From: Lysinibacillus cavernae
GTDB lineage: Bacteria > Bacillota > Bacilli > Bacillales_A > Planococcaceae
Length of the DNA: 64,000 bases
Reading direction: 5' to 3'
Assembly (NCBI RefSeq): GCF_009724685.1
Contig: NZ_WMEF01000003.1
Coordinates: forward strand, 310,001-374,000
The notes below the pieces were generated by a model. The model had not been told where the DNA came from and ran no database searches. It saw only the letters and a list, made by a program, of their open reading frames with translations. The position numbers and the translations under genes are program-made. Position 1 is the stretch's first letter. Every line of letters starts with the position of its first letter. This document shows, piece after piece, positions 46,819 through 56,069 of this stretch.

Positions 46819-47649
46819 TTAGTTTCCTCCTAATTGCGCCTTAAGCTGCGCAATCATTGAATTTGTATTTGGATAGTTGCCTAACCAGTGTTCAAAAGCA
46901 ATGGCTCCTTGATGCACAAACATCCCTAAGCCTGTAACAATCGTTGCCCCTTTTTCTTCAGCCGCTTGTAAAAAAGGCGTCATTAATGGATTATACACAA
47001 TATCCGCAACAATTGCTCCTTTCGTAAGCCGATCTAATGAAAATGGCATAGAAAAATTGCCCGTAGCAAGACCAGCCGATGTCATTTGCACAATGATGCT
47101 GAAATCAGCTAATGTCTCTTCCGCTTCTTGTAATGAAATCGCATGACCAATACCCATTTCATCGATAATCGTTTGTGCATTCGCCACAGTACGATTGGCA
47201 ATGGTTAAATGGTGATAGCCTTGTTGCTGCATGGCAAAGGCAATGCCACGAGCAGCTCCACCAGCACCTATGAGTAGCACAGGCTTGTCTTTATGAGACA
47301 AACCTACTGCTTCTTCTAGTGAACGAACAAACCCGATACCGTCTGTATTATAGCCTTTCAGCTTGCCTTCTTTTGTTTTAACTACTGTATTCACTGCGCC
47401 CATTTTTTGCGCCAGCTCATCTAGCTCATCTAAATATGGAAGGATTGCTGTTTTATGAGGAATTGTAACGTTCCAGCCACTTGCTCCTAATGTTTTCAAA
47501 CCAGCAACTGCTGACTCTAATTGATCAGAGGTTACATGTAAAGGAATGTATGTCGCATCGATTGACATGCCCTCAAACCAAGCATTATGCATGGCTGGTG
47601 ATTTTGAATGTTCAATTGGATCACCCATAACTGCAAACCACTTCTTCAT
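46819..47649 (-). CDS. aroE: shikimate dehydrogenase AroE
   Basis: AroE reduces 3-dehydroshikimate with NADPH in aromatic amino-acid synthesis. The 276-residue protein carries GDPIEHSKSPAMHNAWF, GWNVTIPHK (substrate site with the catalytic lysine), and the NADP motif LLIGAGGAARGIAFA with NRT following. It is flanked by yqeH and yhbY, as in Bacillus. Confidence 0.96.
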   Translation of the reverse strand: MKKWFAVMGDPIEHSKSPAMHNAWFEGMSIDATYIPLHVTSDQLESAVAGLKTLGASGWNVTIPHKTAILPYLDELDELAQKMGAVNTVVKTKEGKLKGYNTDGIGFVRSLEEAVGLSHKDKPVLLIGAGGAARGIAFAMQQQGYHHLTIANRTVANAQTIIDEMGIGHAISLQEAEETLADFSIIVQMTSAGLATGNFSMPFSLDRLTKGAIVADIVYNPLMTPFLQAAEEKGATIVTGLGMFVHQGAIAFEHWLGNYPNTNSMIAQLKAQLGGN

Positions 47650-47681
47650 TTTCTAGTCCCTCTCTCTACTGTATCCTTCAT

Positions 47682-48785
47682 TTAAATAAGTGAAGGACGA
47701 ATTGAAACTTGTACACCTTTTGGCGCGTATGCTGCTACTACTACATTGGCATGCTGTACTGTAATCCAGCCTAGCCCAGAGAATACAACATCTGTTTTCG
47801 CTTCTTTAATTGAAAACTCATGACGAACCAATGGCGGTAATTGGTCGATAAATTCCGCTGTTGGTGGTGCCAGAAGTTCTCCTTTATGTTCTGCATACAA
47901 TGTATCTGCCTTTTCCATCTTTGTACGATGAATCGGTAAATCATTTGCCACATGGATCGTAAAAGCAGAACGGTCTCCCTGAATAAAATCAAATCTCGCC
48001 AATGCTCCAATAAATAAGGTTTGTCCAGCATTTTGCTGGTAGACTTTCGGCTTAATTTCTTTCTTGGGCATAATATATTTTAATTCACTTGAATCGATAT
48101 GATGAGCCATTTGGTGGTGATTAATAATACCTGGCGTATCATATAATGCACTACCATCATCCAATGGAATTTCAATCATGTCTAAAGTTGTCCCTGGGAA
48201 ATGAGAAGTAGTAATGACTTCACCTTCACCTGTTGCCTGCTTAATAATACGGTTAATGAAAGTAGATTTCCCAACATTCGTACAACCAACAACGTACACA
48301 TTTTGCCCTTCACGATACTCGTCGATGGCTTCCATTGCTTCTGCCATTCCTTTGCCTTTATGAGCACTTACTAACAGGACATCGACTGGCTGAAGTCCAA
48401 GAGCCTTTGCTTCACGTTTAAGCCAGTTGATTACTTTTTTTGGTTTCACCGATTTTGGTAATAAATCTGCCTTGTTAGCGACCAATAGCACAGGATTCTT
48501 CCCTACAAAACGGTGTAGCCCAGGTAGCCAGCTCCCATTGAAGTCAAAAATATCAACAATTTTTACGATTAAGCCTTGCTGTGTGCCAAGACCATTTAAA
48601 ATACGTAAAAAATCGTCATCTGTTAATGACACTGGTTGAATTTCATTGTAATTTTTCAAACGGAAGCAACGTTGGCAAATGACCGCATCCTTTTCTAATG
48701 ATGATGAGGGTGCATACCCAACTGCTGTTTTATCTTCTGTTTGAATTGTTGTACCACAGCCAATACAATTTGGCATTTCAATCAT
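47682..48785 (-). CDS. yqeH: ribosome biogenesis GTPase YqeH
   Basis: YqeH is a circularly permuted GTPase needed for 30S assembly. Its 367 residues begin MIEMPNCIGCG after GGGAGG. An N-terminal zinc ribbon (CIGCG and CQRCF) is followed by G4 NKADLLP, then G1 GCTNVGKSTF and G3 DTPGI, the permuted order, and a C-terminal domain. The start overlaps the yqeG stop by four bases, so expression is coupled to it. Confidence 0.95.
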   Translation of the reverse strand: MIEMPNCIGCGTTIQTEDKTAVGYAPSSSLEKDAVICQRCFRLKNYNEIQPVSLTDDDFLRILNGLGTQQGLIVKIVDIFDFNGSWLPGLHRFVGKNPVLLVANKADLLPKSVKPKKVINWLKREAKALGLQPVDVLLVSAHKGKGMAEAMEAIDEYREGQNVYVVGCTNVGKSTFINRIIKQATGEGEVITTSHFPGTTLDMIEIPLDDGSALYDTPGIINHHQMAHHIDSSELKYIMPKKEIKPKVYQQNAGQTLFIGALARFDFIQGDRSAFTIHVANDLPIHRTKMEKADTLYAEHKGELLAPPTAEFIDQLPPLVRHEFSIKEAKTDVVFSGLGWITVQHANVVVAAYAPKGVQVSIRPSLI

Positions 48786-49303
48786 TCTTGTTCCTCCCAA
48801 GTTATAATTCCTTTTCGTTTCAAATCATTGAATACGCGACGTTCAATGAAACGATTTAATTTTGTTACAAGCCCATCTGATTGCGCAACAGGCTTTACTA
48901 ACACTGTATGCAAGCCTAAGCGATTCGCGCCCATCACATCAGTAAGAAGTTGATCTCCTACCATTACTACTTCGTTTGGGCGCAAACCTAGTTGAATTAG
49001 TGCATTATAAAAAGCATTACGAAGTGGCTTTTTTGCCTTGTGAATATACGGAATACCTAATGGTTCAGCAAAATGTTTCACACGTACTTCATTGTTATTT
49101 GACGCAATAATAACACGAATACCGGATTCCTTCATAATGCGTAACCAAATAATCAACTCTTCTGTTGCATCTGCACGATCCCATTCAACAAGCGTATTAT
49201 CTAAATCCGTAATGATGCCTCTAATACCTAATTCTTGCAGCTTTTCTGGCGTAATTTCAAAAATATTCGTCACAAATTCGTTCGGTAATAAAAAATTATA
49301 CAA
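48782..49303 (-). CDS. yqeG: HAD IIIA phosphatase YqeG
   Basis: A 173-residue HAD phosphatase: TDLDNTLVEWDR gives the nucleophile and acid aspartates, VIIASNN the second motif, and MVGDQLLTDVMGANRLG the fourth. Family members are related to the phosphatidylglycerophosphatase Gep4. Its adjacency here to psd and pssA fits a phospholipid role, but in Bacillus it is better known as the first gene of the yqeGH-aroE operon. The substrate is not proven. Confidence 0.85.
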   Translation of the reverse strand: MYNFLLPNEFVTNIFEITPEKLQELGIRGIITDLDNTLVEWDRADATEELIIWLRIMKESGIRVIIASNNNEVRVKHFAEPLGIPYIHKAKKPLRNAFYNALIQLGLRPNEVVMVGDQLLTDVMGANRLGLHTVLVKPVAQSDGLVTKLNRFIERRVFNDLKRKGIITWEEQE

Positions 49304-49339
49304 AATAGCGACCCCTAATCTTAACGTATTATTCGACCA

Positions 49340-50122
49340 TTATAGCATATTTGCAAAAGCTTCACCCATTCGAATTGGGCTCCCTTTAACAACATTATCC
49401 GTAAATTCAATAGCACCCTTTTCGAACAGCATAACTACTGTAGAACCAAATGAAAAATAACCAACTTCCTGCCCCTTACGCCATTTAGTTGTTGTATTCG
49501 TAAGCACAATGGAGTTCACAAAGGTCGCACCCACTTTAATAAAAGCTACATGCTGATTATTTTTTGCTTTCAACTCTGTCACTAAACGATAATTATGAGA
49601 AATTGGTTTTTTACCGTATGTAAGACCTAGCTGATTTACAGGATAAGATTTCTGACCAAGTGTATATTGTCGTAACACTTCTCCATCTATTGGGCTGTGG
49701 ATACGATGATAATCAGCAGGGCTTAAATAAAATACAATAAAATGTCCATCCGCATATTGTGCTGCTCGTTCTGTATTACCGAGTAAATCTTGTAATGCAT
49801 AAGGCTTACCTTTCACAAGAAATGTCATATCCCATTCAATACGTCCAAAAGATTCTACTTTGGCATCCACAGGACTTGCATAAATAGTTGGGTTTTTTTC
49901 AATAGGTCGAGCATCCTCTAAAAGCTCTCTTGTAAAAAATTCATGTAAACATGAAAATTGTTGCTGTTTTTTTGAAACTTCTTCAATGTTAATATCGTAT
50001 AACTTCATGTAGCTTGGAATTATACGTTTACTCCACTTCGCTTTTGCAAATGCCTGCAAAAGATGGGAAGATTGCTTGCCATTCGTTAGTTCTATCAAGC
50101 GTTGATATAGTTTTTCTTTCAT
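49340..50122 (-). CDS. psd: phosphatidylserine decarboxylase
   Basis: Psd converts phosphatidylserine to phosphatidylethanolamine. The proenzyme is cleaved at a Gly-Ser site to make the pyruvoyl cofactor; here FGSTVVMLFE near the C-terminus contains it (FGST rather than the common LGST). PADYHRIHSP, the conserved His motif, is clear, and PVDAKVES lies upstream. At 260 residues it is a full-length Firmicutes form. It faces pssA across a short divergent gap, so both steps of PE synthesis lie together. Confidence 0.93.
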   Translation of the reverse strand: MKEKLYQRLIELTNGKQSSHLLQAFAKAKWSKRIIPSYMKLYDINIEEVSKKQQQFSCLHEFFTRELLEDARPIEKNPTIYASPVDAKVESFGRIEWDMTFLVKGKPYALQDLLGNTERAAQYADGHFIVFYLSPADYHRIHSPIDGEVLRQYTLGQKSYPVNQLGLTYGKKPISHNYRLVTELKAKNNQHVAFIKVGATFVNSIVLTNTTTKWRKGQEVGYFSFGSTVVMLFEKGAIEFTDNVVKGSPIRMGEAFANML

Positions 50123-50216
50123 ACAGTAAAACCCCTATCCATTAATTTAGACTGTCAATTTTTTCGCATTCGAAGTATAATGGTACAATATCTTAAGTGC
50201 AAAGGAGTGATCCCCC

Positions 50217-50759
50217 TTGTTTTTTTATCACAAGTTGGTGGATACCACGGTTAAGAAAATGAAATCGCACGCAGCTAACTTCATAACAATTAGTAATATG
50301 TCCTTTGGAGGCGCGGCTATTATGGCCACTTTACATGAATATTATAGCTATAGTGTCTTGTTTATCTTTATTGCAGCTCTTCTAGATCGCTACGACGGTA
50401 AGGTAGCGAGAGCGCTCGGACAAGTGTCTGAGTTAGGTAAACAATTAGATTCTATGAGTGATATTATATCATTTGGTGTGGCTCCTGCATTATTAATGTA
50501 TGAAGTTGTTCTAGTTGATTTTGGTTTTGCCGGCATGATGATGGCCGTATTATTTATCGTCTGTGGTGCGATGCGTTTAGCTCGCTTCAACATTAGTGAA
50601 ACGAATGGTTATTTCACAGGTTTACCAATTACAGCTGCAGGTACGTTCTTAACTTTAACGTATTTCGGCGCTAATACGTTCCATCCGGCATTTTATCTTT
50701 TCCTTTTCCCCATTTTAGCTTTACTCATGATTAGTACATTTACGCTAAAAAAAGTGTAG
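50217..50759 (+). CDS. pssA: CDP-diacylglycerol-serine O-phosphatidyltransferase
   Basis: PssA makes phosphatidylserine from CDP-diacylglycerol and serine. The 180-residue membrane protein has the CDP-alcohol phosphotransferase motif DG(x2)AR(x8)G(x3)D(x3)D in DGKVARALGQVSELGKQLDS (about residues 60-80), followed by SDII. The start is TTG after AAAGGAGTG. A TATAAT at 50176 probably belongs to its promoter. It precedes sigK, with which it shares a strand but not necessarily a transcript. Confidence 0.93.
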   Translation: MFFYHKLVDTTVKKMKSHAANFITISNMSFGGAAIMATLHEYYSYSVLFIFIAALLDRYDGKVARALGQVSELGKQLDSMSDIISFGVAPALLMYEVVLVDFGFAGMMMAVLFIVCGAMRLARFNISETNGYFTGLPITAAGTFLTLTYFGANTFHPAFYLFLFPILALLMISTFTLKKV

Positions 50760-50784
50760 CAGCACATTTGCTGTTGCACTTTTT

Positions 50785-50813
50785 TCATTTCCCTCAGTTT
50801 TTAAACATATACT
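50785..50813 (+). promoter_or_regulatory. sigma-E-like promoter of sigK
   Basis: TCATTTC (50785-50791, consensus KMATATT, five of seven), a 14-base spacer and CATATACT (50806-50813, consensus CATACAAT, six of eight), about 33 bases before the sigK ATG. Sigma-E transcription of sigK in the mother cell is established in Bacillus. Confidence 0.45.
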
Positions 50814-50845
50814 GTCGAAAAATGGGGAAAGGATGAAATCATTCA

Positions 50846-51553
50846 ATGAGCGGAATTTTTACATCAATGTTGCAGTTATGGCTTGAGATCCCTGCGTTGC
50901 TTGGCTATTTAAAGGGGCAAACATTCCATAAACCCTTTTCAAAAGAAGAGGAAGCTGCTTGTATTGAACGATTTTTAGGTGGCGATGAACAAGCGCGTCT
51001 TGACCTGATAGAACGCAACATGAGGCTTGTCGCGCATGTCGTTAAAAAATTCCATCCAAAACATGAGCAACTCGATGATTATATTTCCATTGGAACAATC
51101 GGTCTAATGAAAGCTGTAGAGAGCTATACTCCTGACAAAAAAACAAGACTTGCCACATATGCAGCTCGTTGTATTGAAAATGAAATATTAATGCATCTGC
51201 GAACACAAAAAAAAGTGCAAAAAGATGTTTCTTTGTTTGAGCCAATCGGAACGGATAAAGATGGTAATGCGCTACAGATTAGAGATTTACTTCAGTGCGA
51301 TGAAGAAAGTGCAACAGAAAAGTTAGAGCATAAGGAGCATGTTGCGCAGTTATATCATTATTTGCATATGCTTGATGAACGTGAACTCGAGATTGTGACA
51401 CTCCGTTATGGATTAAATCAACACGACGCACTTACACAAAAAGAAATTGCAGCCCGATTAAATATTTCTCGTAGTTATGTATCTCGCATTGAAAAACGCG
51501 CACTTATTAAACTCTATCAACTGTACAAACGAGACCAAAAATCTGTTGAGTAG
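50846..51553 (+). CDS. sigK: sporulation sigma factor sigma-K (uninterrupted)
   Basis: Sigma-K drives late mother-cell genes. The 235-residue protein starts with a pro-sequence of about 20 residues (MSGIFTSMLQLWLEI), then region 2 (LIERNMRLVAHVVKKF, GTIGLMKAVESYTPDK, LATYAARCIENEILMHLR), the SLFEPIGTDKDGNALQ linker and region 4 with EREL...RYGL and SRSYVSRIEKRALIKL. The match to Bacillus sigma-K is very close. In B. subtilis this gene is split by the skin element; here it is one piece, so no excision is needed. It follows pssA. Confidence 0.94.
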   Translation: MSGIFTSMLQLWLEIPALLGYLKGQTFHKPFSKEEEAACIERFLGGDEQARLDLIERNMRLVAHVVKKFHPKHEQLDDYISIGTIGLMKAVESYTPDKKTRLATYAARCIENEILMHLRTQKKVQKDVSLFEPIGTDKDGNALQIRDLLQCDEESATEKLEHKEHVAQLYHYLHMLDERELEIVTLRYGLNQHDALTQKEIAARLNISRSYVSRIEKRALIKLYQLYKRDQKSVE

Positions 51554-51624
51554 TATATTGTAAAATGTACGATAGAAAAATTCAATGCATCTTTGGCGGA
51601 AGATGTGCCTATTTCATGGCATAC

Positions 51625-51668
51625 AAAAAAGCCCCTTGCGACATCGCTATGTCGCAAAGGAGCTTTTC
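51625..51668 (+). terminator. intrinsic terminator of sigK
   Basis: AAAAGCCCCTTGCGACAT and ATGTCGCAAAGGAGCTTTT form a very long stem with a CGCT loop. It is bidirectional and also ends the small minus-strand gene at 51678. Confidence 0.88.
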
Positions 51669-51677
51669 TAAGTCATA

Positions 51678-51767
51678 CTAATGTGCTGATTCCGATAGTT
51701 CTGCTGAAATCAGCGTACCTATTAGCGTTGTAATCATCACTACACCTACTGTTAATAATAACATCAT
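51678..51767 (-). CDS. 29-residue hydrophobic peptide
   Basis: Open frame of 29 codons, with AAAGGGAGG five bases before an ATG-ATG start. The sequence MMLLLTVGVVMITTLIGT is a single hydrophobic segment, followed by a short polar LISAELSESAH end. It lies between the sigK terminator and mtnN, on the same strand as mtnN. I do not recognise it. The ribosome site is very strong for such a short frame; it may be a small membrane protein or type I toxin-like peptide. Confidence 0.55.
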   Translation of the reverse strand: MMLLLTVGVVMITTLIGTLISAELSESAH

Positions 51768-51883
51768 GAATGCCTCCCTTTTATTATGAAGAGATTTATT
51801 AATGACAGTGTAGCATTTGTCCCATGTATTAACTGTGATTTTTCTCACATAATGAACAGCACATTTTGACCAATTTGTGTAAT

Positions 51884-52576
51884 TTAAAGAGATGCAATTG
51901 CTTTTAATACTACTTGTGTAGAATGCTTTGCTGCAACTGGTAAAAACTCATCAAAGCTTATGTTCGATTCTTTACCTGCAATATCTGATAATGCGCGAAT
52001 GACAACAAAAGGTGTACCAAATTGATAGCAAACTTGCGCAACCGCAGCTGCTTCCATTTCTACAGCCTTCATTTGAGGGAAATGATGACGAACAGCTTCA
52101 ACGCGTTCAGGATCATTCATAAAAGCATCTCCAGAGCAAATTAAACCAATGCCATATTGATGCTCTCCAACTGCCTTAACAGCCTCCTCAGCTACTTTCA
52201 TCAATTTCTCATCGGATTTATAAGCTGCTGGCATTCCAGCCATTTGTCCGATTTCATAGCCAAAAATAGTGACATCTACATCATGGTGGCGAACTTCATC
52301 AGAAATAACTACAGCACCTACCTCAAGGGCTTCATCATATCCACCTGCAGATCCTGTATTAATGACTACATCTGGCTTAAACTCATGTAAAAGGATTGTA
52401 GTAGACATAGCAGCATTAACTTTACCAATCCCACTTTTTAATAACACGATTTCCTTACCTTCATATGTTCCTGTTGTATACTCACTACCTGCAATCGTTG
52501 TACTTTGTGCATTATCTAATGCTGCTCTTAGTAGCTCTACTTCCTCTTCCATTGCGCCAATTACTGCAATTTTCAT
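51884..52576 (-). CDS. mtnN: 5'-methylthioadenosine/S-adenosylhomocysteine nucleosidase
   Basis: MtnN splits MTA and SAH into adenine and the thio-ribose, in methionine salvage and SAM recycling. The 230-residue protein shows [10 protein letters not shown] (start), [23 protein letters not shown], the SGDAFMND substrate loop and the catalytic [11 protein letters not shown]. Single gene with a GGAAG site. Confidence 0.96.
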   Translation of the reverse strand: MKIAVIGAMEEEVELLRAALDNAQSTTIAGSEYTTGTYEGKEIVLLKSGIGKVNAAMSTTILLHEFKPDVVINTGSAGGYDEALEVGAVVISDEVRHHDVDVTIFGYEIGQMAGMPAAYKSDEKLMKVAEEAVKAVGEHQYGIGLICSGDAFMNDPERVEAVRHHFPQMKAVEMEAAAVAQVCYQFGTPFVVIRALSDIAGKESNISFDEFLPVAAKHSTQVVLKAIASL

Positions 52577-52635
52577 GTAATGTTACTTCCCTTCTTTATC
52601 AACTCTATTAAAAATAATAAAAAGAGTGATATTCG

Positions 52636-53316
52636 TCAATAGGCGCCCTCTAATGTGTTCAGTTGCTCTACCTTCACAGGCATCCATCCTTCATTATCAA
52701 CCCATTCCATGCTTACACGGTACATTTGGGATTTATCATTTGTTGAAACCGTAGCAATTGCAGAATTAGGACCACCGTTATTTTGCATACGCCAGATAAT
52801 CATATTGTTTTGATCGATGCCTGTAGCACTTGTTACGGTTGCTACCTTCTCAGCCCAGTCAACAGACTTGTCATCATATGAAGACACATGCTGACCTGTT
52901 TGTGTTGTAGGTGTTGGCTGCCAATTTTTATTCGTAATGACCTTATCAACAATTGGATTATCTGATGTTGATTCTTCTGGTGTACCTTGTTCTTCCTGAG
53001 ATGTCTCTGGTTCTGATACTTCCTCTGAAGGTTTGTCTTCTTCTACAGCGAGATCTTTATCTTCTTCTTTCGTAGGTTCTTTATCTCCGTCTTCTTTTTC
53101 TTTATCTACTTCTTTTTCTTTATCACCGCTCTTTTCCTCTTGAGCTGGTTCATCTTTCACTGCTTGATCTGCATCATCTTGCCATTTAAACACATAGGTT
53201 GCTGTGATAATAATTAGTACTACAACTACACCAATTAAAACATTCAATAGTTTATCGAATTTTTTATTACGAGATGGCTGCAAATGACGACTACTTCGAG
53301 TTTGTCGATCACCCAT
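52636..53316 (-). CDS. yrrS: YrrS family membrane protein (DUF1510)
   Basis: A charged N-terminal tail (RSSRHLQPSRNKKFDKLL), one membrane helix (about 25-46), a long Glu/Lys/Asp-rich low-complexity stalk (about 55-120) and a C-terminal DUF1510 domain (about 130-225: NWQPTPTTQ, MIIWRMQNNG, YRVSMEWVDNEGWMPV). YrrS in Bacillus is linked to sporulation and cell-envelope genes, but the function is unknown. It lies next to greA and mtnN, as in Bacillus. Confidence 0.85.
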   Translation of the reverse strand: MGDRQTRSSRHLQPSRNKKFDKLLNVLIGVVVVLIIITATYVFKWQDDADQAVKDEPAQEEKSGDKEKEVDKEKEDGDKEPTKEEDKDLAVEEDKPSEEVSEPETSQEEQGTPEESTSDNPIVDKVITNKNWQPTPTTQTGQHVSSYDDKSVDWAEKVATVTSATGIDQNNMIIWRMQNNGGPNSAIATVSTNDKSQMYRVSMEWVDNEGWMPVKVEQLNTLEGAY

Positions 53317-53420
53317 AATATCTCCCCCTCTCTAGCAAATATTCTATCAAGTTCGACAGCACTTGCAAATAAATATACTCACTATTTTACGTTGAAAGCT
53401 TTTCAATCTACAAATGGTAA

Positions 53421-53458
53421 AAGCAGCCAGCCTTTCTTTAACAGAAAAGCTAACTGCT
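53421..53458 (-). terminator. intrinsic terminator of greA
   Basis: GCAGCCAGC.TTTCT and AGAAAAGCTAACTGC pair with mismatches; the minus-strand continuation is TTTTACC. Confidence 0.65.
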
Positions 53459-53472
53459 TGTACACTTACACT

Positions 53473-53961
53473 TTATTTAATTGAAAGAATTTTCACTTTC
53501 ATTTCGCCACCAGGAGTTTGTACGGCTACTTCTTCGCCTTCAGCACGACCAAGTAAACCTTTTGCAATTGGTGATTCATTTGAAATACGGAACTCCATAG
53601 GGTCTGCCTCAGCTGAACCTACAATTGTATAAGATTCTTGTTCAGTTGATGGTTTACCATTAATGATTTCTACAAATGTAACCGTTTTCCCAAGTGAAAC
53701 TACACTGTTATCCGTCTCATCCTCAGAAATAATGACCGCATTACGAATCATTGATTTTAATGTAGAAATACGACCTTCTAAAAAGGCTTGCTCTTCTTTT
53801 GCAGAATCATACTCAGCGTTTTCAGAAAGATCACCAAAATCACGTGCTATTTTAATACGCTCCACAATCTCTTTACGTGTTTCAGTTTCTAATTTCACTA
53901 ATTCTTCTTCTAATTTACGTTTTCCCTCAGCTGTCATAGGGTACTGTTTTTCATTTGCCAA
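53473..53961 (-). CDS. greA: transcription elongation factor GreA
   Basis: GreA rescues backtracked RNA polymerase. The 162-residue protein has the coiled-coil N-terminus ([19 protein letters not shown], then [20 protein letters not shown] with the acidic tip) and the FKBP-like C-terminal domain ([20 protein letters not shown]). A GGAG-type site lies before the start. Position between udk and yrrS is as in Bacillus. Confidence 0.97.
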   Translation of the reverse strand: MANEKQYPMTAEGKRKLEEELVKLETETRKEIVERIKIARDFGDLSENAEYDSAKEEQAFLEGRISTLKSMIRNAVIISEDETDNSVVSLGKTVTFVEIINGKPSTEQESYTIVGSAEADPMEFRISNESPIAKGLLGRAEGEEVAVQTPGGEMKVKILSIK

Positions 53962-54001
53962 AGTCCTTCACTCCTTGTTTCTTCAATATAAAAACATAAA
54001 A

Positions 54002-54044
54002 CTCGATTAAATGCATGGAAAATGCATTTAATCGAATTTTATTA
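54002..54044 (-). terminator. intrinsic terminator of the trmR-trhP1-trhP2-udk operon
   Basis: CGATTAAATGCAT and ATGCATTTAATCG form a perfect 13-base palindrome with a short loop, about 95 bases after udk; A/T runs flank it. Confidence 0.7.
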
Positions 54045-54136
54045 TTTTTAAACGTTTTCAAATTACGCTTTGACCTAATAGTATGCATACCTTTTTAAAA
54101 TATGCATGAAAATATTGTCAATACCACTCTATCTTA

Positions 54137-54775
54137 TTACAATACGTTGTCGGTTTCAAGAATAGTTTTAATTTTCGTTACCATTAAATCAATTGCCACC
54201 TCATTATCCCCACCTTCAGGAATAATGATATCAGCATAACGTTTTGTTGGTTCAATAAATAAATTATGCATAGGTCGAACCGCTGTTAAATACTGCTCGA
54301 TAACAGAATCAGTTGTACGTCCACGCTCTTTAATATCACGCATGATACGACGGATAATACGTAAGTCTGAATCTGTATCCACAAATAATTTGATATCCAT
54401 TAAATCACGTAAGTCAGCATCCTCTAACACAAGAATACCTTCCAGTATAATAACATCTACTGGTTCAACATGGATGACTTCTTTTGCTCTCGTATGCTGC
54501 ACGTAATCATAAACAGGCTTCTCAATTGGTTGACGCACTAATAGTTTTTTTATGTGCTCAATTAATAAATCATTATCGAATGCTAACGGATGATCATAGT
54601 TTGTTCCTAAGCGTTCTTCGAATGTTAAATGACTTTGATCTTTGTAATAAAAATCTTGTTCAATCACAACAACTGAATGCTCACGGAAAACTTCATAAAT
54701 GGCGCGCGTCACACTCGTTTTACCCGAGCATGAGCCACCAGCGATTCCGATGACAACTGGACGCTTCACTGCCAT
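54137..54775 (-). CDS. udk: uridine kinase
   Basis: Udk phosphorylates uridine and cytidine with ATP or GTP. The 212-residue protein has the P-loop [13 protein letters not shown] (about 11-23), FYYKDQSHL and DHPLAFDND motifs, and the [10 protein letters not shown] nucleoside loop. It overlaps the trhP2 stop by one base (TAATG). Same operon as the tRNA hydroxylation genes, the usual arrangement in Bacillus. Confidence 0.97.
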   Translation of the reverse strand: MAVKRPVVIGIAGGSCSGKTSVTRAIYEVFREHSVVVIEQDFYYKDQSHLTFEERLGTNYDHPLAFDNDLLIEHIKKLLVRQPIEKPVYDYVQHTRAKEVIHVEPVDVIILEGILVLEDADLRDLMDIKLFVDTDSDLRIIRRIMRDIKERGRTTDSVIEQYLTAVRPMHNLFIEPTKRYADIIIPEGGDNEVAIDLMVTKIKTILETDNVL

Positions 54776-56055
54776 TAGTTATTCTCCTTTCGCATCATGT
54801 TATGCGGTTTTAACGGTGTGTCACATTTAAATTTAACAATTTGTAATGGATGGCGAGCTGCATCTAGACTATTGCCATCCTCATCCCAAATTTCTCCCAT
54901 TGTCAAACGGAAATTTTCGATTTCAGGACCAAAGAACTCTACTACGTCACCAGTTTTAAAATAATTTCGTTGTTGCATCGTTACTATTTTTGTTTCTGGA
55001 TTATGCTCTAAAATTAGCCCAGCAAATTCATACGTTGTTTTACGACCATGCACACCAAACATCTGTTCTCCAAAACCAGGTGCATCATGGAAGAATGCTT
55101 CAGCCGTATCACGATTTGCACATTTGTCTAGCTCCTCTAGCCATTCACGTTTAATTTTAAAGTTATCTGGATCCGCACAGTAAGCATCAATCACTTTACG
55201 GTACACAGAAACAACTGTCGCAACATAGTGAATGGATTTCATACGACCTTCCACTTTTAAAGAGTCGATACCAAGCTCAATCATATGAGGAATCGCTTCA
55301 ATTAATTTTAAATCTTTTGGACTCATAGCAAAAGGGGCATGGTTGTCATCGAAAAGCGCTTTTTCCTCTCCATCTTCTAATTCATATAAATCGTAGTCCC
55401 AACGACATGATTGGCAACAACCTCCACGGTTCGAGTCACGAGCAGTCATATGATTAGACAGAACACAACGACCAGAATAAGCAATACACATTGCACCATG
55501 AACGAAGGCCTCGATTTCAATATCGACCTTTTCCTTCATGAGCTTCATTTCTTCTCCGCCTACTTCACGTGCTAAAACAACACGATGTAAGCCTTCTTCT
55601 TTCCAGTACTGCACTGCTTTCCAATTGGACAGTGATTGCTGTGTAGACAGGTGAATTTCAAGCTTCGGTGCTGCTGTACGGCATGTTTCAATAATGAGTG
55701 GGTCTGCTACGATAATGCCTGTTACGCCAGCGGATTCAATATCCTTTAAGTACCGCTCTAAGCCATCCATATTTTCATTGTGGGCAAAGATATTTGTAGT
55801 AACATAAATTTTCGCACCATATCGATTCGCAAACTCTACACCTTCACGCATATCATCAATCGAGAAGTTATCCGCATTGGAACGTAGACCAAACTCACGT
55901 CCACCGATAAATACTGCATCTGCTCCGTAATGAACAGCTACTTTTAATTTCTCTAAGCTACCTGCTGGGGCAAGTAGCTCTGGTTTTTTAGTAATGACAC
56001 GTTTACCGTCGACAATCTCACGGATTTTGTCATTTTGTTCTAACGCTAATGCCAT
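54775..56055 (-). CDS. trhP2: peptidase U32 family protein TrhP2 (YrrO), tRNA U34 hydroxylation
   Basis: TrhP1 and TrhP2 are U32-family proteins that, in Bacillus, make 5-hydroxyuridine at wobble position 34 of several tRNAs. The 426-residue protein shows [35 protein letters not shown], the [20 protein letters not shown] and [11 protein letters not shown] cysteines (probable iron-sulfur cluster) and LKVEGRMKS. It pairs with trhP1 just upstream. Confidence 0.93.
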   Translation of the reverse strand: MALALEQNDKIREIVDGKRVITKKPELLAPAGSLEKLKVAVHYGADAVFIGGREFGLRSNADNFSIDDMREGVEFANRYGAKIYVTTNIFAHNENMDGLERYLKDIESAGVTGIIVADPLIIETCRTAAPKLEIHLSTQQSLSNWKAVQYWKEEGLHRVVLAREVGGEEMKLMKEKVDIEIEAFVHGAMCIAYSGRCVLSNHMTARDSNRGGCCQSCRWDYDLYELEDGEEKALFDDNHAPFAMSPKDLKLIEAIPHMIELGIDSLKVEGRMKSIHYVATVVSVYRKVIDAYCADPDNFKIKREWLEELDKCANRDTAEAFFHDAPGFGEQMFGVHGRKTTYEFAGLILEHNPETKIVTMQQRNYFKTGDVVEFFGPEIENFRLTMGEIWDEDGNSLDAARHPLQIVKFKCDTPLKPHNMMRKENN

Positions 56056-56069
56056 GGTATTGCCTCCTC

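Noticed and set aside
50153..50158. TTGACA on the minus strand as a psd promoter -35 box
   Set aside because: No acceptable -10 box lies 16-18 bases further on.
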